64,000 bases of DNA, from assembly GCF_002075795.1 (NCBI RefSeq), contig NZ_CP020472.1, forward strand, positions 3,393,001 through 3,457,000, read 5' to 3'. Under the pieces are notes generated by a model that saw only the letters and a list, made by a program, of their open reading frames with translations, made no database searches and had not been told where the DNA came from. The DNA is from Shewanella japonica (GTDB taxonomy: Bacteria; Pseudomonadota; Gammaproteobacteria; Enterobacterales; Shewanellaceae). This document shows, one piece after another, positions 8,490-18,267 of this stretch. Position numbers and translations under genes: made by a program. Every line of letters starts with the position of its first letter. Position 1 is the stretch's first letter.

Positions 8490-9446
8490 TTAGAACTTGT
8501 GTTCAATACCTACAGCGAAGTAGCTTTCATCGATAGAGATATCGATAATGTCACCATTGTCTTCTTCTACTGTGCCCATTGAAGTACGGTCAGTGTAGAA
8601 AGCGAATAGTTTTGTAGGCTTACCTAACGAGTAATCTGCACCAATTGACCATGAATCACCTTTGTCTTCCATGTCTTGGTATTGTGCTTTTAACGTTACT
8701 TCTTGAATTTTGTAAGCTGCACTTAATAAGTAACCATCGATGCTTGAACCGCTATCAACTTTTTCTTCTTGCTGGTACATACCGCCTAATACAAAACCAG
8801 CGATTTTACCTTGAACAGTACCACGAACGATGTCGTAACCGGCAACTTCAGAGTCGTAAGCAATTGCAGCATAAACTGGGCTTTTCTTTAGACCAGAATC
8901 ACCGTACATAGCCGCAATACTGAAACCATCACTTTCTTCTTGCTTGCTATCACCTTCAGCAGCGTAAGTTACACCAACTTGAAAATCACCAAACTTTGGC
9001 GTTAAGTAAGTTGCAGTTTGCGCTAGACGGTTTTCACCTTTGAAAAGTGCTTTTAAATCGCCTGAGTAATCGTTAAATAGGTCAACTTTACCTTGTGATT
9101 TTTTCAGCATAGTGTCGTTACGACCCACAGCGAAAGAACCAAAGTTACCTTTTAAACCAACAAACTGGTTACGAGCAGTGAAGTTATCTGAACTAGCATT
9201 GCCAGTATCAACTTGGTATTCGATAGTGTAAAACGCTTCTAAAGACTCACTTAATTCAAATCCGCCTTTTACACCGAAACGTGATGCATTACTTTGAATT
9301 TCAGTTACTGAACCGTCACCTTCGTCATTCGACTGAACTGACACATTCAACTTACCATATACTTCTAGAGGTTCTGCTGCATGGGCAGTTGAAAGCGTAG
9401 CAGTGGCAATAGCAGAAGCAACTAACGTTTTATAAAAAGCATTCAT
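8490..9446 (-). CDS. Outer-membrane porin (gram-negative general porin family)
   Basis: A trimeric-porin-like barrel of about 318 residues. After a signal peptide ending in AHA, the mature start LEVYGKLNVSVQ is characteristic of this family. Further family segments are ASRFGVKGGFELSE, TARNQFVGLKG and FAVGRND, and the chain ends in a terminal Phe (VGIEHKF). I chose the ATG at 9446: AAGGA lies seven bases before it, and a longer in-frame start at 9515 would put 20 charged residues before the signal peptide. It lies upstream of phoB on the same strand, but I see no Pho box in its promoter region, so a PhoE-like phosphate role is not supported. Confidence 0.88.
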   Translation of the reverse strand: MNAFYKTLVASAIATATLSTAHAAEPLEVYGKLNVSVQSNDEGDGSVTEIQSNASRFGVKGGFELSESLEAFYTIEYQVDTGNASSDNFTARNQFVGLKGNFGSFAVGRNDTMLKKSQGKVDLFNDYSGDLKALFKGENRLAQTATYLTPKFGDFQVGVTYAAEGDSKQEESDGFSIAAMYGDSGLKKSPVYAAIAYDSEVAGYDIVRGTVQGKIAGFVLGGMYQQEEKVDSGSSIDGYLLSAAYKIQEVTLKAQYQDMEDKGDSWSIGADYSLGKPTKLFAFYTDRTSMGTVEEDNGDIIDISIDESYFAVGIEHKF

Positions 9447-9794
9447 CATTTCATCCTTTAGACATATTTTTTGGTGTTTTACACCATTTTTTGTGCTGCT
9501 ATCAGGTTGGAACAAGCAGATATTTGCTGCCTAATAGCTTGGGAACGATGCGAATAGTGCACGCCTTTTGTTGCAGAAATATTTCAAAAAGCCGAGTTTA
9601 TTAAGCTAAAGCTAATTCAGCAAAAGCAAAGAACAAACAAGCTGCTGATTTTTAATGGATTTAATTTAAAATTATGAAATATTACAGTTTAATGAATTCT
9701 GAATATGGAACAATCAAGCTGCAGTCTTTTGATGGTTTACCCCAGCGCATGGATCCCGTAAACTGCATTTTTAATTTTTGATGAGTGTCTTTTT

Positions 9795-10706
9795 ATGTGG
9801 TTTAAAAATCTCACCCTTTATCGTTTCAATAAACCTTTCACTACCGATACCGAGGCACTAGAAACAGCATTAGCTGATTTCACTTTCTCGCCATGTTCTA
9901 GCCAAGACATCAGTAAATCTGGATTTTCAAAAGCGTTAGGTAAACAAGGCCATGCATTGGTGCACAGTGCTGAAAATCGCCACCTCATTTGTGTGACCAA
10001 AGAAGAAAAGATTCTACCAGGTCAGGTGATTAAAGAAGCTTTAGATGAAAAAGTGGCATTAATAGAAGATCAAGAAAGTCGCAAAGTCACCAAGAAAGAA
10101 AAAGATGCGATGAAAGAAGAGATCACTATGACGCTTCTGCCTCGGGCATTTTCTCGTCGCAGTCAAACTCACGCGTTAATCATGCCAGAACTTGAGATGA
10201 TTCTGGTTGATAGCTCAAGTGCAGCAAAAGCTGAAGAGTTACTCGCATTATTACGTAAAGCGCTCGGTAGCTTACCAGTTATACCACTTCACTTTACTAC
10301 GCCAATTGAAACCACATTAACTGAATGGTTACGCAATGGTTCATCGCCACAGCCATTTGAAATGCAAGATGAAGCAGAACTTAAGTCAGATTCAGATGAA
10401 GGTGGTATCGTGCGCTTTAAACAGCAGGTACTGCAAGAAGATGAAGTGCTAGCACACCTTGCTACAGGTAAGCAGGTGCACAAGTTAGCGCTACATTTTG
10501 GCCAATCTATCGCATTTTTATTGCAATCAGACGCCAGCGTGAAGCGTCTTAAATTCTCAGAAGAATTCAGAGCGGCAACTGATGATGTTGGCACTGAAGA
10601 TCCTTTAGCCAAATTAGATGCTGACTTCGCACTAATGGGCGGAGAGCTTGTTGCCTTTATCAATGCATTACAACAAGCATTAGGCCCAATAGAAGAGAAT
10701 ATCTAA
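9795..10706 (+). CDS. rdgC: Recombination-associated protein RdgC
   Basis: A 303-residue, ring-forming, nucleoid-associated DNA-binding protein that limits RecA filament activity. It matches RdgC throughout: N-terminal [11 protein letters not shown], then [38 protein letters not shown] and a C-terminal [12 protein letters not shown]. The length equals that of the enterobacterial protein. It is a single gene, divergent from the porin, with a terminator downstream. The intergenic space 9447-9794 (about 350 bases) is AT-rich and should hold both promoters; I could not pick out a clear operator in it. Confidence 0.97.
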   Translation: MWFKNLTLYRFNKPFTTDTEALETALADFTFSPCSSQDISKSGFSKALGKQGHALVHSAENRHLICVTKEEKILPGQVIKEALDEKVALIEDQESRKVTKKEKDAMKEEITMTLLPRAFSRRSQTHALIMPELEMILVDSSSAAKAEELLALLRKALGSLPVIPLHFTTPIETTLTEWLRNGSSPQPFEMQDEAELKSDSDEGGIVRFKQQVLQEDEVLAHLATGKQVHKLALHFGQSIAFLLQSDASVKRLKFSEEFRAATDDVGTEDPLAKLDADFALMGGELVAFINALQQALGPIEENI

Positions 10707-10756
10707 ATGACTTCCCCTGCTTGGATAACAAGCAGCGGTTAAGATTATTGATACAT

Positions 10757-10792
10757 AAAAAAGCCCTCAACGCATCCGCATTGAGGGCTTTT
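10757..10792. terminator. Bidirectional terminator between rdgC and the M61 peptidase
   Basis: AAAAAAGCCCTCAA/TTGAGGGCTTTT with a 10-base loop; A and T runs on both sides serve the two convergent genes. Confidence 0.85.
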
Positions 10793-10804
10793 AACAATTA
10801 ATAA

Positions 10805-12607
10805 CTAGATGAATTTACCTGCATCATCAAATGGCCAATCAATACCAAGCCAAGCTTTTAAGAATGCTTTTTGCGCATTAGTCGGATTAGACACACCTTC
10901 AATCGCTAAGTCACCTTTAGGTTGCTCTTCTAGTGTCAGTGAAACTTGAGTTAACTTATCATTATTAAAAATAGTCAGTTCAATTTCGTCACCTGCGTTA
11001 AAGTCTTCTAAACGCTTTTTGAACCCAGCTGTAGTCACTTTTAATCCATTAACCGCAATAATTTCATTGCCCGCCACAATACCCGCCAGCCATGCAGGGC
11101 TGTTACGTGTCACATGAGCAAGCGTGAGATCGTTATGCTGACCAGTTAATGTAAGACCGCTGTAAACGGTCGCTTTTTCACTGTCGCCATAAGATAAGAC
11201 CAATCCAGCTTGAGCCAGTAATGAGTCAAACTCTAAACTAAATGGTGATGTAATATGTGACTGCCACCAAGGTTGATAATCTTTACCAGAAAGCGATGCT
11301 AATATGTTTTTCACATCATCAACGTTATACCCTTTAGGTAACTTGAAGTCTTGATATAACTTACGATGAACATCACGATAAGAATGAGCAAGCTCAGTGT
11401 CTGCTAACAGGTTAAAATCTAAAGATAAAGAAGCTAAATAACCTTCAGAATAAATATTAACACCATGGTTAATGGCATAATCGCCACCTGTATTAGTCCA
11501 TTCATTCAAGCTAGCTTCAGCAACAGATTGAATTTCCCGCCCAGGTTTGTTGAGATTTCTATCAATACGTTTTGCTAAATCAGCAAAAAACTCTTTTGGC
11601 GTAATAACGTCAGCACGAAGCAATAATTGATTTTGGAAATAACTGGTTGAGCCTTCGGCCATCCACAATAACTCAGTCATGCTTGCCTTTTGATAGTCGT
11701 AAGGTACTAACCCTTCAGGACGGTAGGCTTTCACATTCCATGTATGGATAAACTCATGTGATGCTGTACTAATGAAGCGTAAGTAATCCTTTCGCTCACG
11801 AAAGTTAAACCTTGGCAGTTGAATAATGGTCGAATTTAAGTGCTCAGTTGCACCACGTGCGCCACTGGTAGCGTGGATCATGTAGACGTAACGTTCAAAA
11901 GGATAATCATCCCATATGACTTCCGCTGTGCTACTGATTTTTGTTAGGTCTGTAACGATCTGTTCAGCGTCATAGTTACCTTCCCCCCAAAAAACCACTT
12001 CATAATCACGTCCATCAGCTTCAAAGCTGTAGTGTGTGTTTACTCCAGTTTCGATTGGAGAATCGATCAATACATCATAATTATCAGCAACAAAAGAGTG
12101 CTTACTACGTCCTGATTCCATTCCTGAATAACTTTGCCAGCCTTTAGGCACCGTCATAGAAACATTCACCTTATCTTGGCGAAACTCGGGGCTATACATA
12201 AATACGCCACTGGCATCTAAATAAGCATGGGATTCATCAATATGGCGAACACGAGTTCCTAAATCATTAGCGTAAAGCTGATAACTCACATTGACCTCTG
12301 TCGGCTCTTGTAGCTCAATCGTCCACTCACCTGTTGCAGTTCTCTGCCAATTTAGTGCATTACCATCGTCATCTGTCGCCTTAAACAAACGCACACCATC
12401 TGCAAGTGGAAGCACTGCATATTTACCAGTACGCCAAACCGGTAAATTTACTGTAAGCGTATCTGCAGATGACTCGGGAAAGGTCACATTCACTTTTGCA
12501 AGGTGATGTTGTGGTTGAGTGAGATCAATCTGATATTGCACTTCAGCCAGGGTAGAAGCTGAAAAAAATATCCCTGCGGTAAAAATAGCCAGTTTTGAGA
12601 CTTTCAC
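10805..12607 (-). CDS. M61 family metallopeptidase with PDZ domain (glycyl aminopeptidase type)
   Basis: A 600-residue exported zinc peptidase. It has a signal peptide (cleavage after STLA), an N-terminal beta domain, then the zinc motif HEFIHTWNVKAYRPEG with the downstream acidic ligand in WMAEGSTSYFQ, as in Sphingomonas glycyl aminopeptidase. A PDZ domain occupies about residues 485-560 (NSPAWLAGIVAGNEIIAVNG) and probably binds substrate termini. Probably periplasmic. It is divergent from the TPR gene at 12791 across 183 bases that contain a 16-base palindrome. Confidence 0.9.
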   Translation of the reverse strand: MKVSKLAIFTAGIFFSASTLAEVQYQIDLTQPQHHLAKVNVTFPESSADTLTVNLPVWRTGKYAVLPLADGVRLFKATDDDGNALNWQRTATGEWTIELQEPTEVNVSYQLYANDLGTRVRHIDESHAYLDASGVFMYSPEFRQDKVNVSMTVPKGWQSYSGMESGRSKHSFVADNYDVLIDSPIETGVNTHYSFEADGRDYEVVFWGEGNYDAEQIVTDLTKISSTAEVIWDDYPFERYVYMIHATSGARGATEHLNSTIIQLPRFNFRERKDYLRFISTASHEFIHTWNVKAYRPEGLVPYDYQKASMTELLWMAEGSTSYFQNQLLLRADVITPKEFFADLAKRIDRNLNKPGREIQSVAEASLNEWTNTGGDYAINHGVNIYSEGYLASLSLDFNLLADTELAHSYRDVHRKLYQDFKLPKGYNVDDVKNILASLSGKDYQPWWQSHITSPFSLEFDSLLAQAGLVLSYGDSEKATVYSGLTLTGQHNDLTLAHVTRNSPAWLAGIVAGNEIIAVNGLKVTTAGFKKRLEDFNAGDEIELTIFNNDKLTQVSLTLEEQPKGDLAIEGVSNPTNAQKAFLKAWLGIDWPFDDAGKFI

Positions 12608-12685
12608 TATCGATTCCTTCTGTTATTATTCTTGTTATATTTTTACACGCTGTAGTTAAGCGTTTTCAACATCATATAGATTTGT

Positions 12686-12701
12686 TGTAATAAATATTAC
12701 A
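12686..12701. promoter_or_regulatory. Operator-like palindrome between divergent M61 and TPR genes
   Basis: TGTAATAAATATTACA has 7-bp perfect arms around two bases and lies 79 bases upstream of the M61 start and 90 bases upstream of the TPR gene. It resembles the HexR-type TGTAAT-ATTACA operator, but that one has a 3-base centre whereas this has 4, so no regulator is assigned. Confidence 0.4.
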
Positions 12702-12790
12702 TTAAATGAGGTGGCATTATAACAAGAGCTTATTGTAGGCTCACCCACTTCCAACAAAAGCTTACAAAATAATAAGGTCACTGTTCTTAC

Positions 12791-14950
12791 ATGCGAAAAT
12801 TGATACCAAACTGCTTGGCCTTTATTTTATTAATAATTTCAATTCCGGCATTAGCAATCGATCCACAAGAACGTGAAATTGAATTCAATGAAACACCGCA
12901 AGCGCTATTTGACCAACTATTAGTTCGAACACAATTTCCGCTTTCATTCAATAACCGCCAAGAATTTGAGTTAATAGCAAAAGAACTCAAATATACGCCA
13001 GATGAATTACAAGCAGACCTCGAAACTTTGGCTCGTTTGTATATGGAAACGGTTGTCAGAACACCAAATAAAACTGAAAACTCTCGTTTATTGACTCAAC
13101 AGTTAGAATCAATTGCAGTAACCCCAATGCAAGAAGCGATGATATTGCTACTTGAAGCAAGATTTCGCGGTATTGAAGATCAACAGTACAAACAATCCAT
13201 TATTTTATTTAAAGAAGCTTTGAAGAAAATTGCTTCAATACGTGATGAGCACAGCCTCACCTTACAATTTGTTTTACATGGCGGTTTAAGCAGCCTTCAC
13301 GCCATATTAAAGCAAGATACCCAAGCCTTATATCATTATAAAAATTATCGAGAAATTGCTTACCAGCTGCGAAATGACTATTTTATTGCCCAATCTGAAA
13401 CCGCTATTGGTAAATATTACACTGGTAAAAACCAGCTAGCGAAAGCGCTGCAACATCATAGCGAAGCCTATCGAATTTCCAATCGATTGAATTACCCAGT
13501 AATTCAAGCTCACGCTCAATTTCAGCTTTCAAGGGCTTATCGTGATTTAGGCCAATGGGATGAAGCATTAAAAAATGCAAATGAAGCTGCCATTAGCTTT
13601 CAGGAGTTAGGACATGAAGCCTTACAGTCTAATGCCATGACAGTCATCGCCATGGTGTACGGCAACCAAAAACAATGGAATAAAGCCATTGATTATTATT
13701 TAAATGCACAACAGCTCGATAAAAAAAATAATCAGGTTATTAGCCAAGGACTAAATTTCCATAATATTGGCGAAGCGTACATGTATCTAGACAACTACCC
13801 GTCTTCTGTCAGTTATTTGAAAATGGCCAACGAGATTTTTAAAAGCCGTAGAGTCATGCATTATTTGGTATACAACGAGTTGCTGTTTGCTGAAGTGATG
13901 TCAAAACAAGCCTTATGGGAAGAAACGATTACTCATGCCAAGGCCGCGCTAGTCATTGCAGAAGAAAAGCAACTTATTGATGCGCAAAAAGAGGCCCTTT
14001 CTTTTCTTTCCAAAGCTTACCGCGGGATAAAAGATGATTCCTCAGCGCTTGAAATGATGGATAAGCTTGTAGCGATAGATAATGAACAGCAAGAAAATAT
14101 TGTGGATGAAGCGGTAAACTCAAACCTGAATGAAGAAAAGCTCAAATTTGAAATAAACGTTTACCAAAACAAGTTAAATGGCTATATCAAGAGCAGTAAA
14201 GATCAGCAAATGGCGATTATCATTCTACTGGCCGCTATCTTTATTTTGTCGTTTGTGTGGTTATATAGCTTAAAAAGAATTAATACATTAAAACAAAAAC
14301 AACAGTCATTAACCGCCAAAGTTATTCAAGACCCACTCACCGAAGTAAAGGGCTACAGAGGGATGCTTGACTGCATGTCCACTGGCACATCGCCTAAAAC
14401 CATTGCCTTAGTTAATATCAAAGCACTTACCGATTTAGATATTGACTTTGGGCTATCGGAATCAAAATTAATTACAGAAAGCTTAATCCAGCAATTTGAG
14501 AAAGACCTTCCAGCTTGTGTTTATGTCATTAAGCCAGGCGAATTTGCTTTTTGCTTTAAAGAAACATTCACAGCTAATGAAACACTCAAAAAGATTGAGG
14601 CAAGTTTGGCTTCGCAAGATTTAGCAATCAATACCAATATTCCTAATTACTCGGTAGTAAAACATGACCCCCTTGAATGCATCATGGGTCATATTAATCT
14701 CCCTTTATTGGCGAACCCTAATTTACGCCTTACCAACGACCTTCAGTTTGAAACAGTACAATATGCCCTTGCAGCAGCAAAAACCATTGATAAAGGTAGT
14801 ACTTACGTCAGTATACGTACACTGAACTTTGCTCCAGCAGCCATCTTTTTCAAACCTTTATATTTAAACCTTACTCATGCATTGCAAAGAGGCATTATCA
14901 GAGCTGAAAGTAATAGACCTATCGCTGAGATAAAATGGCCTACAAATTAA
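12791..14950 (+). CDS. TPR-repeat signalling protein with degenerate GGDEF-like C-terminus
   Basis: A 719-residue protein. It has a signal peptide (cleavage near PALA), then about ten helical TPR-type units (residues 120-450; for example QLAKALQHHSEAYRISNRL, KQWNKAIDYYLNAQQL), a coiled-coil stretch, one membrane helix (about 474-495), and a cytoplasmic domain. That last domain begins like a GGDEF domain (VIQDPLTEVKGYRGML compared with the usual DPLTGLPNR), but the catalytic motif is replaced by PGEFAF. Synthesis of c-di-GMP is therefore not expected. It may sense in the periplasm and signal through protein contacts. An active diguanylate cyclase follows 170 bases downstream. Confidence 0.78.
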   Translation: MRKLIPNCLAFILLIISIPALAIDPQEREIEFNETPQALFDQLLVRTQFPLSFNNRQEFELIAKELKYTPDELQADLETLARLYMETVVRTPNKTENSRLLTQQLESIAVTPMQEAMILLLEARFRGIEDQQYKQSIILFKEALKKIASIRDEHSLTLQFVLHGGLSSLHAILKQDTQALYHYKNYREIAYQLRNDYFIAQSETAIGKYYTGKNQLAKALQHHSEAYRISNRLNYPVIQAHAQFQLSRAYRDLGQWDEALKNANEAAISFQELGHEALQSNAMTVIAMVYGNQKQWNKAIDYYLNAQQLDKKNNQVISQGLNFHNIGEAYMYLDNYPSSVSYLKMANEIFKSRRVMHYLVYNELLFAEVMSKQALWEETITHAKAALVIAEEKQLIDAQKEALSFLSKAYRGIKDDSSALEMMDKLVAIDNEQQENIVDEAVNSNLNEEKLKFEINVYQNKLNGYIKSSKDQQMAIIILLAAIFILSFVWLYSLKRINTLKQKQQSLTAKVIQDPLTEVKGYRGMLDCMSTGTSPKTIALVNIKALTDLDIDFGLSESKLITESLIQQFEKDLPACVYVIKPGEFAFCFKETFTANETLKKIEASLASQDLAINTNIPNYSVVKHDPLECIMGHINLPLLANPNLRLTNDLQFETVQYALAAAKTIDKGSTYVSIRTLNFAPAAIFFKPLYLNLTHALQRGIIRAESNRPIAEIKWPTN

Positions 14951-15059
14951 CCAATAAACACAAACATCATTAATCTTTCGTCCACAGCGGCCGATATAGG
15001 TATATAGTTAATAATATTATTTCTATAAAAATACCAAATACAGTATTATAAACGTCACT

Positions 15060-15104
15060 AATCAATCAAATAGGTGATTGATGTTGTTAGTTATTTGATT
15101 GATT
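15060..15104 (+). promoter_or_regulatory. 13-bp perfect inverted repeat just before the diguanylate cyclase start
   Basis: AATCAATCAAATA (15060-15072) and TATTTGATTGATT (15092-15104) are exact reverse complements separated by 19 bases; the loop contains a further GATTGAT. The right arm ends two bases before the AGGA that serves the start at 15121. It could be a DNA operator or an mRNA hairpin affecting translation. It has no T-run, so it is not a terminator. Confidence 0.55.
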
Positions 15105-15120
15105 TAGGAAGCTCATAAGC

Positions 15121-16677
15121 ATGAAAGATTCTTCGACGGCAGTGTCACAAGTTTCACTTTTGAAACAGAAACTAAACTCTGCCAAGTTGGCGCTTGAAGA
15201 AATCCATAAGGATCGTAATGAAAAATTACGCACCCTAATTCAATTTTTAGGTCATTTAAGCCTTGCCTGTAAAGGTCAAAATCTAGAACTTGATAATCGA
15301 TTAGCCAAGCTAAGACATCATTTACAAGGTTATGATCAAATTGATGAGGCCTTGCCTGAGCTCGTTGAAATTGAGCGCCTATTAAAAGGCCAATACAATC
15401 ATACAATGACTCAACTTGAAGAAAGCCGTACCAGTCTTTCTCGAGTTATCAGCCAAATTCAACGTGTAGACTCCGCCCCAGAAGAAATTAAAAAAGAAAT
15501 TAATTACTTCAAAAAAGATCTCAATAAACCGATTCATACCATTTGGGAGTACATCCCTAAAGTTGAACAAGTCATCGGCTTTTACGAGCATATTTTACAA
15601 AAGCAATTTGCAGGTACTGATGAACACGTTATTTTGCCTCAGCACCTTATTTTAGCCAAAGAGCTAGCCCAAAAAATTTCTGAGATAGAATTTAGAAAAG
15701 AACAGCGTGATCAAATTTTGGTCATGAAAGAAGTATTAATGGGTGATATTAAACTCAATACCCTGCTTGAGTCGTATCAAACAATATTAAGCCTTTTACT
15801 CAATAACATCGCACGTGAAAAAACAGCGTCCCAAGACTTTTTATATGCTTTGAATGATGCCATTAGTGTCGTTAGAGATGTGGTAAGTAACACGGCTAAT
15901 AACAATGAACGTTCACAGCAAATAAAAAGCCAGCTGAACAAAGAGATTAACTTACGTGTTGACAATGCCGATGGCATTTTAATTGAGTCAGATGATTTAA
16001 ACGCATTAAAGACAGCGCTGACAATTCAATTATCTTCGCTTAAAGATGCGCTAAGCCGTAAAGAAGCATTGGAAAACAGAGAGCAAACACTGCTCAGAAA
16101 ATCCATTGAGTCAATGCGAAAAGAATTAACCAGTATTACCAAAGAGGCAAATAGTTATAAAGAAAAACTATTTGAACATCAAAAACTTAATTTACTTGAT
16201 CCATTAACACAATTGCCTAACAGAACCGCACTTGAGGATAGAATGGAGCAAGAATTTCGCAACCATAAGCGTTTTAATGCACCGCTTTGGGTTGCTGTTA
16301 CTGACATAGATTACTTTAAATCAGTCAATGATAACTTTGGTCACAGCACCGGTGATAAAACATTGCAGGTCATTGCTATGGCGCTAAAAAACTCATTGCG
16401 AGAAAGCGAGTTTGTCGCACGATACGGCGGTGAAGAATTTGTTTTATTACTTCCAGAAGTCAATGAAGACAATATTGGTTTATTATTAAATCGTGTCAGA
16501 GAAAAAATTAAGAACATTCCATTTAAATTTAAAAATCAGCGAATTACAGTTACATTATCAATAGGTGCTGCGCAAGTAATGGAAAATGAACGTATCGAAG
16601 AAACCTTTGAACGTGCCGATGCAGCCCTATACAAAGCCAAACACAATGGCAGAGATAGAGTCGTAATCGATATCTAA
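15121..16677 (+). CDS. Diguanylate cyclase (GGDEF domain) with helical N-terminal domain
   Basis: A 518-residue soluble enzyme expected to make c-di-GMP from two GTP. The first 350 residues are helical with heptad-like stretches (for example 280-350) and no membrane segment; they probably carry sensing and dimerisation. The GGDEF domain (about 360-518) starts [14 protein letters not shown], has the metal-binding [12 protein letters not shown] and an intact active site GGEEF at residues 436-440. The allosteric I-site position five residues before it reads RESE rather than RxxD, so product inhibition may be weakened. It may be co-transcribed with ppnN, which starts 34 bases later. Confidence 0.92.
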   Translation: MKDSSTAVSQVSLLKQKLNSAKLALEEIHKDRNEKLRTLIQFLGHLSLACKGQNLELDNRLAKLRHHLQGYDQIDEALPELVEIERLLKGQYNHTMTQLEESRTSLSRVISQIQRVDSAPEEIKKEINYFKKDLNKPIHTIWEYIPKVEQVIGFYEHILQKQFAGTDEHVILPQHLILAKELAQKISEIEFRKEQRDQILVMKEVLMGDIKLNTLLESYQTILSLLLNNIAREKTASQDFLYALNDAISVVRDVVSNTANNNERSQQIKSQLNKEINLRVDNADGILIESDDLNALKTALTIQLSSLKDALSRKEALENREQTLLRKSIESMRKELTSITKEANSYKEKLFEHQKLNLLDPLTQLPNRTALEDRMEQEFRNHKRFNAPLWVAVTDIDYFKSVNDNFGHSTGDKTLQVIAMALKNSLRESEFVARYGGEEFVLLLPEVNEDNIGLLLNRVREKIKNIPFKFKNQRITVTLSIGAAQVMENERIEETFERADAALYKAKHNGRDRVVIDI

Positions 16678-16684
16678 CCTTCGA

Positions 16685-16710
16685 TGCAACTCATCTCAAG
16701 AGGAGTTGCA
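16685..16710 (+). promoter_or_regulatory. Hairpin covering the ppnN ribosome binding site
   Basis: TGCAACTC (16685-16692) pairs perfectly with GAGTTGCA (16703-16710) around a 10-base loop. The Shine-Dalgarno AGGAG (16701-16705) lies partly in the right arm and the ATG is one base past the stem. When folded this should limit ribosome access. Confidence 0.55.
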
Positions 16711-16711
16711 T

Positions 16712-18094
16712 ATGATAGTAAAAATAAGCCCTCGCGGAAGTTTAGATCAACTTTCACAAATGGAAGTTAATCGACTCAAACAAAGCGCTAAGAGTGATTT
16801 ATACCAACTACTTCGAAACTGCGCCCTTGCAGTGCTTGCCTCAGGATTACAAAGTGATAATTCTGAGGCCCTATTTGATAAATACACCAATTTTGACATC
16901 AATGTACTCCAGCGCGAACGAGGCTTATTAATTGAATTGATTAATCCGCCAGAGCAAGCATTTGTTGATGGCGAGATTATCGCAGGAATTCAAGAGCATC
17001 TTTTCGCCGTTCTTCGAGACATCGTCTATATCGACAATAAATACGACAATCTCAAACACATCAATCTTACTAATGCGAGCCATATCACCAATGTTGTGTT
17101 CGATATTTTACGCAACGCAAGAGTCATCTCACCGATGAAAGATCCTAATGTCGTCGTTTGTTGGGGAGGCCATAGTATCAATCCTATTGAATATCAATAT
17201 ACCCGTGAAGTGGGCTATGAACTTGGGCTACGTGGACTCGACATTTGTACAGGTTGCGGCCCTGGAGCAATGGAAGGACCAATGAAGGGAGCAGCCATTG
17301 GTCATGCTAAGCAAAGGGTTAATAACGCTCGTTATATTGGCTTAACTGAGCCAAGTATCATCGCCGCAGAGCCGCCAAATCAAATTGTTAATGAGCTAGT
17401 GATTTTACCCGACATAGAAAAACGCTTAGAAGCCTTTGTGAGGCTAGGCCATGGTATTGTTATCTTCCCTGGTGGTGCGGGTACAGCCGAAGAACTGCTT
17501 TATATTTTAGGTATCTTACTTAACAATGCTAACCAATCCTTACCCTTCCCTTTGATACTCACAGGTCCCATTGAGAGTGCCGATTACTTTACCGAGATCG
17601 ATGCGTTTATTGGGGCCACTTTAGGACCTGACGCTCAAGCTAAATACCAAATCATTATCGATGATCCCGTCAAAGTAGGACAAATCATGAAACAAGGTAT
17701 GCAAGCCGTTAAAAACAGCCGCAAAGAATTGGGCGATGCATATCAATATCAATGGTCTTTAAAAATAGAGCCCGAGTTTCAGCTACCATTCGATCCGACC
17801 CATGAAGTGATGCAAAACCTGCATTTATATTTCCAGCCTAATAAGGCCGAGCTAGCAGCAACCCTTCGACGTGCTTTTTCAGGGATAGTCGCTGGCAATG
17901 TGAAAGGAGACACCATAAAGCTCATTGAAGAGCTAGGCCCCTTTGAGATCCGCGGTGACAAACAATTAATGATGATGATGGATAAACTGCTCAATGCATT
18001 TGTTAGCCAGCAACGAATGAAATTACCAGGCAGTGCATACGTGCCTTGCTATCGCATAATGAATAAAACGGAAAATGAAACGGAATCCCAATAG
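16712..18094 (+). CDS. ppnN: Pyrimidine/purine nucleotide 5'-monophosphate nucleosidase PpnN
   Basis: A 460-residue enzyme that hydrolyses nucleoside monophosphates to ribose 5-phosphate and free base; in E. coli (YgdH) it is stimulated by (p)ppGpp. It has the LOG/lysine-decarboxylase-like core: CWGGHS, the nucleotide site [14 protein letters not shown], and [13 protein letters not shown]. The N-terminus [19 protein letters not shown] aligns with YgdH, so the ATG at 16712 is chosen (AGGAG six bases upstream) over the TTG two codons earlier. A short hairpin overlaps the ribosome binding site. xni follows, the same neighbourhood as in enterobacteria. Confidence 0.95.
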   Translation: MIVKISPRGSLDQLSQMEVNRLKQSAKSDLYQLLRNCALAVLASGLQSDNSEALFDKYTNFDINVLQRERGLLIELINPPEQAFVDGEIIAGIQEHLFAVLRDIVYIDNKYDNLKHINLTNASHITNVVFDILRNARVISPMKDPNVVVCWGGHSINPIEYQYTREVGYELGLRGLDICTGCGPGAMEGPMKGAAIGHAKQRVNNARYIGLTEPSIIAAEPPNQIVNELVILPDIEKRLEAFVRLGHGIVIFPGGAGTAEELLYILGILLNNANQSLPFPLILTGPIESADYFTEIDAFIGATLGPDAQAKYQIIIDDPVKVGQIMKQGMQAVKNSRKELGDAYQYQWSLKIEPEFQLPFDPTHEVMQNLHLYFQPNKAELAATLRRAFSGIVAGNVKGDTIKLIEELGPFEIRGDKQLMMMMDKLLNAFVSQQRMKLPGSAYVPCYRIMNKTENETESQ

Positions 18095-18267
18095 GGTTCC
18101 GTCAATATCTGTCGCTTTAATGGTGGTGATTGTTTAACAAAACGTTAAATAGCTATATGATTAGTCATCATAAATTAAAACTGAATTTAATCACCTATAT
18201 GGTGAGCTAAAACTATTCAATCTAACGTGGGCTCACTTGAGCCTTACCACCAGCAACGAAAATAAAC

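Noticed and set aside
10289-10663. 124-residue minus-strand reading frame inside rdgC
   Set aside because: Shadow of rdgC, Ser/Ala/Cys-rich, no ribosome binding site.
18079-18102. Hairpin CGGAATCCC/GGGTTCCG at the ppnN end as a terminator
   Set aside because: Not followed by a T-run; the loop and stem lie across the stop codon.
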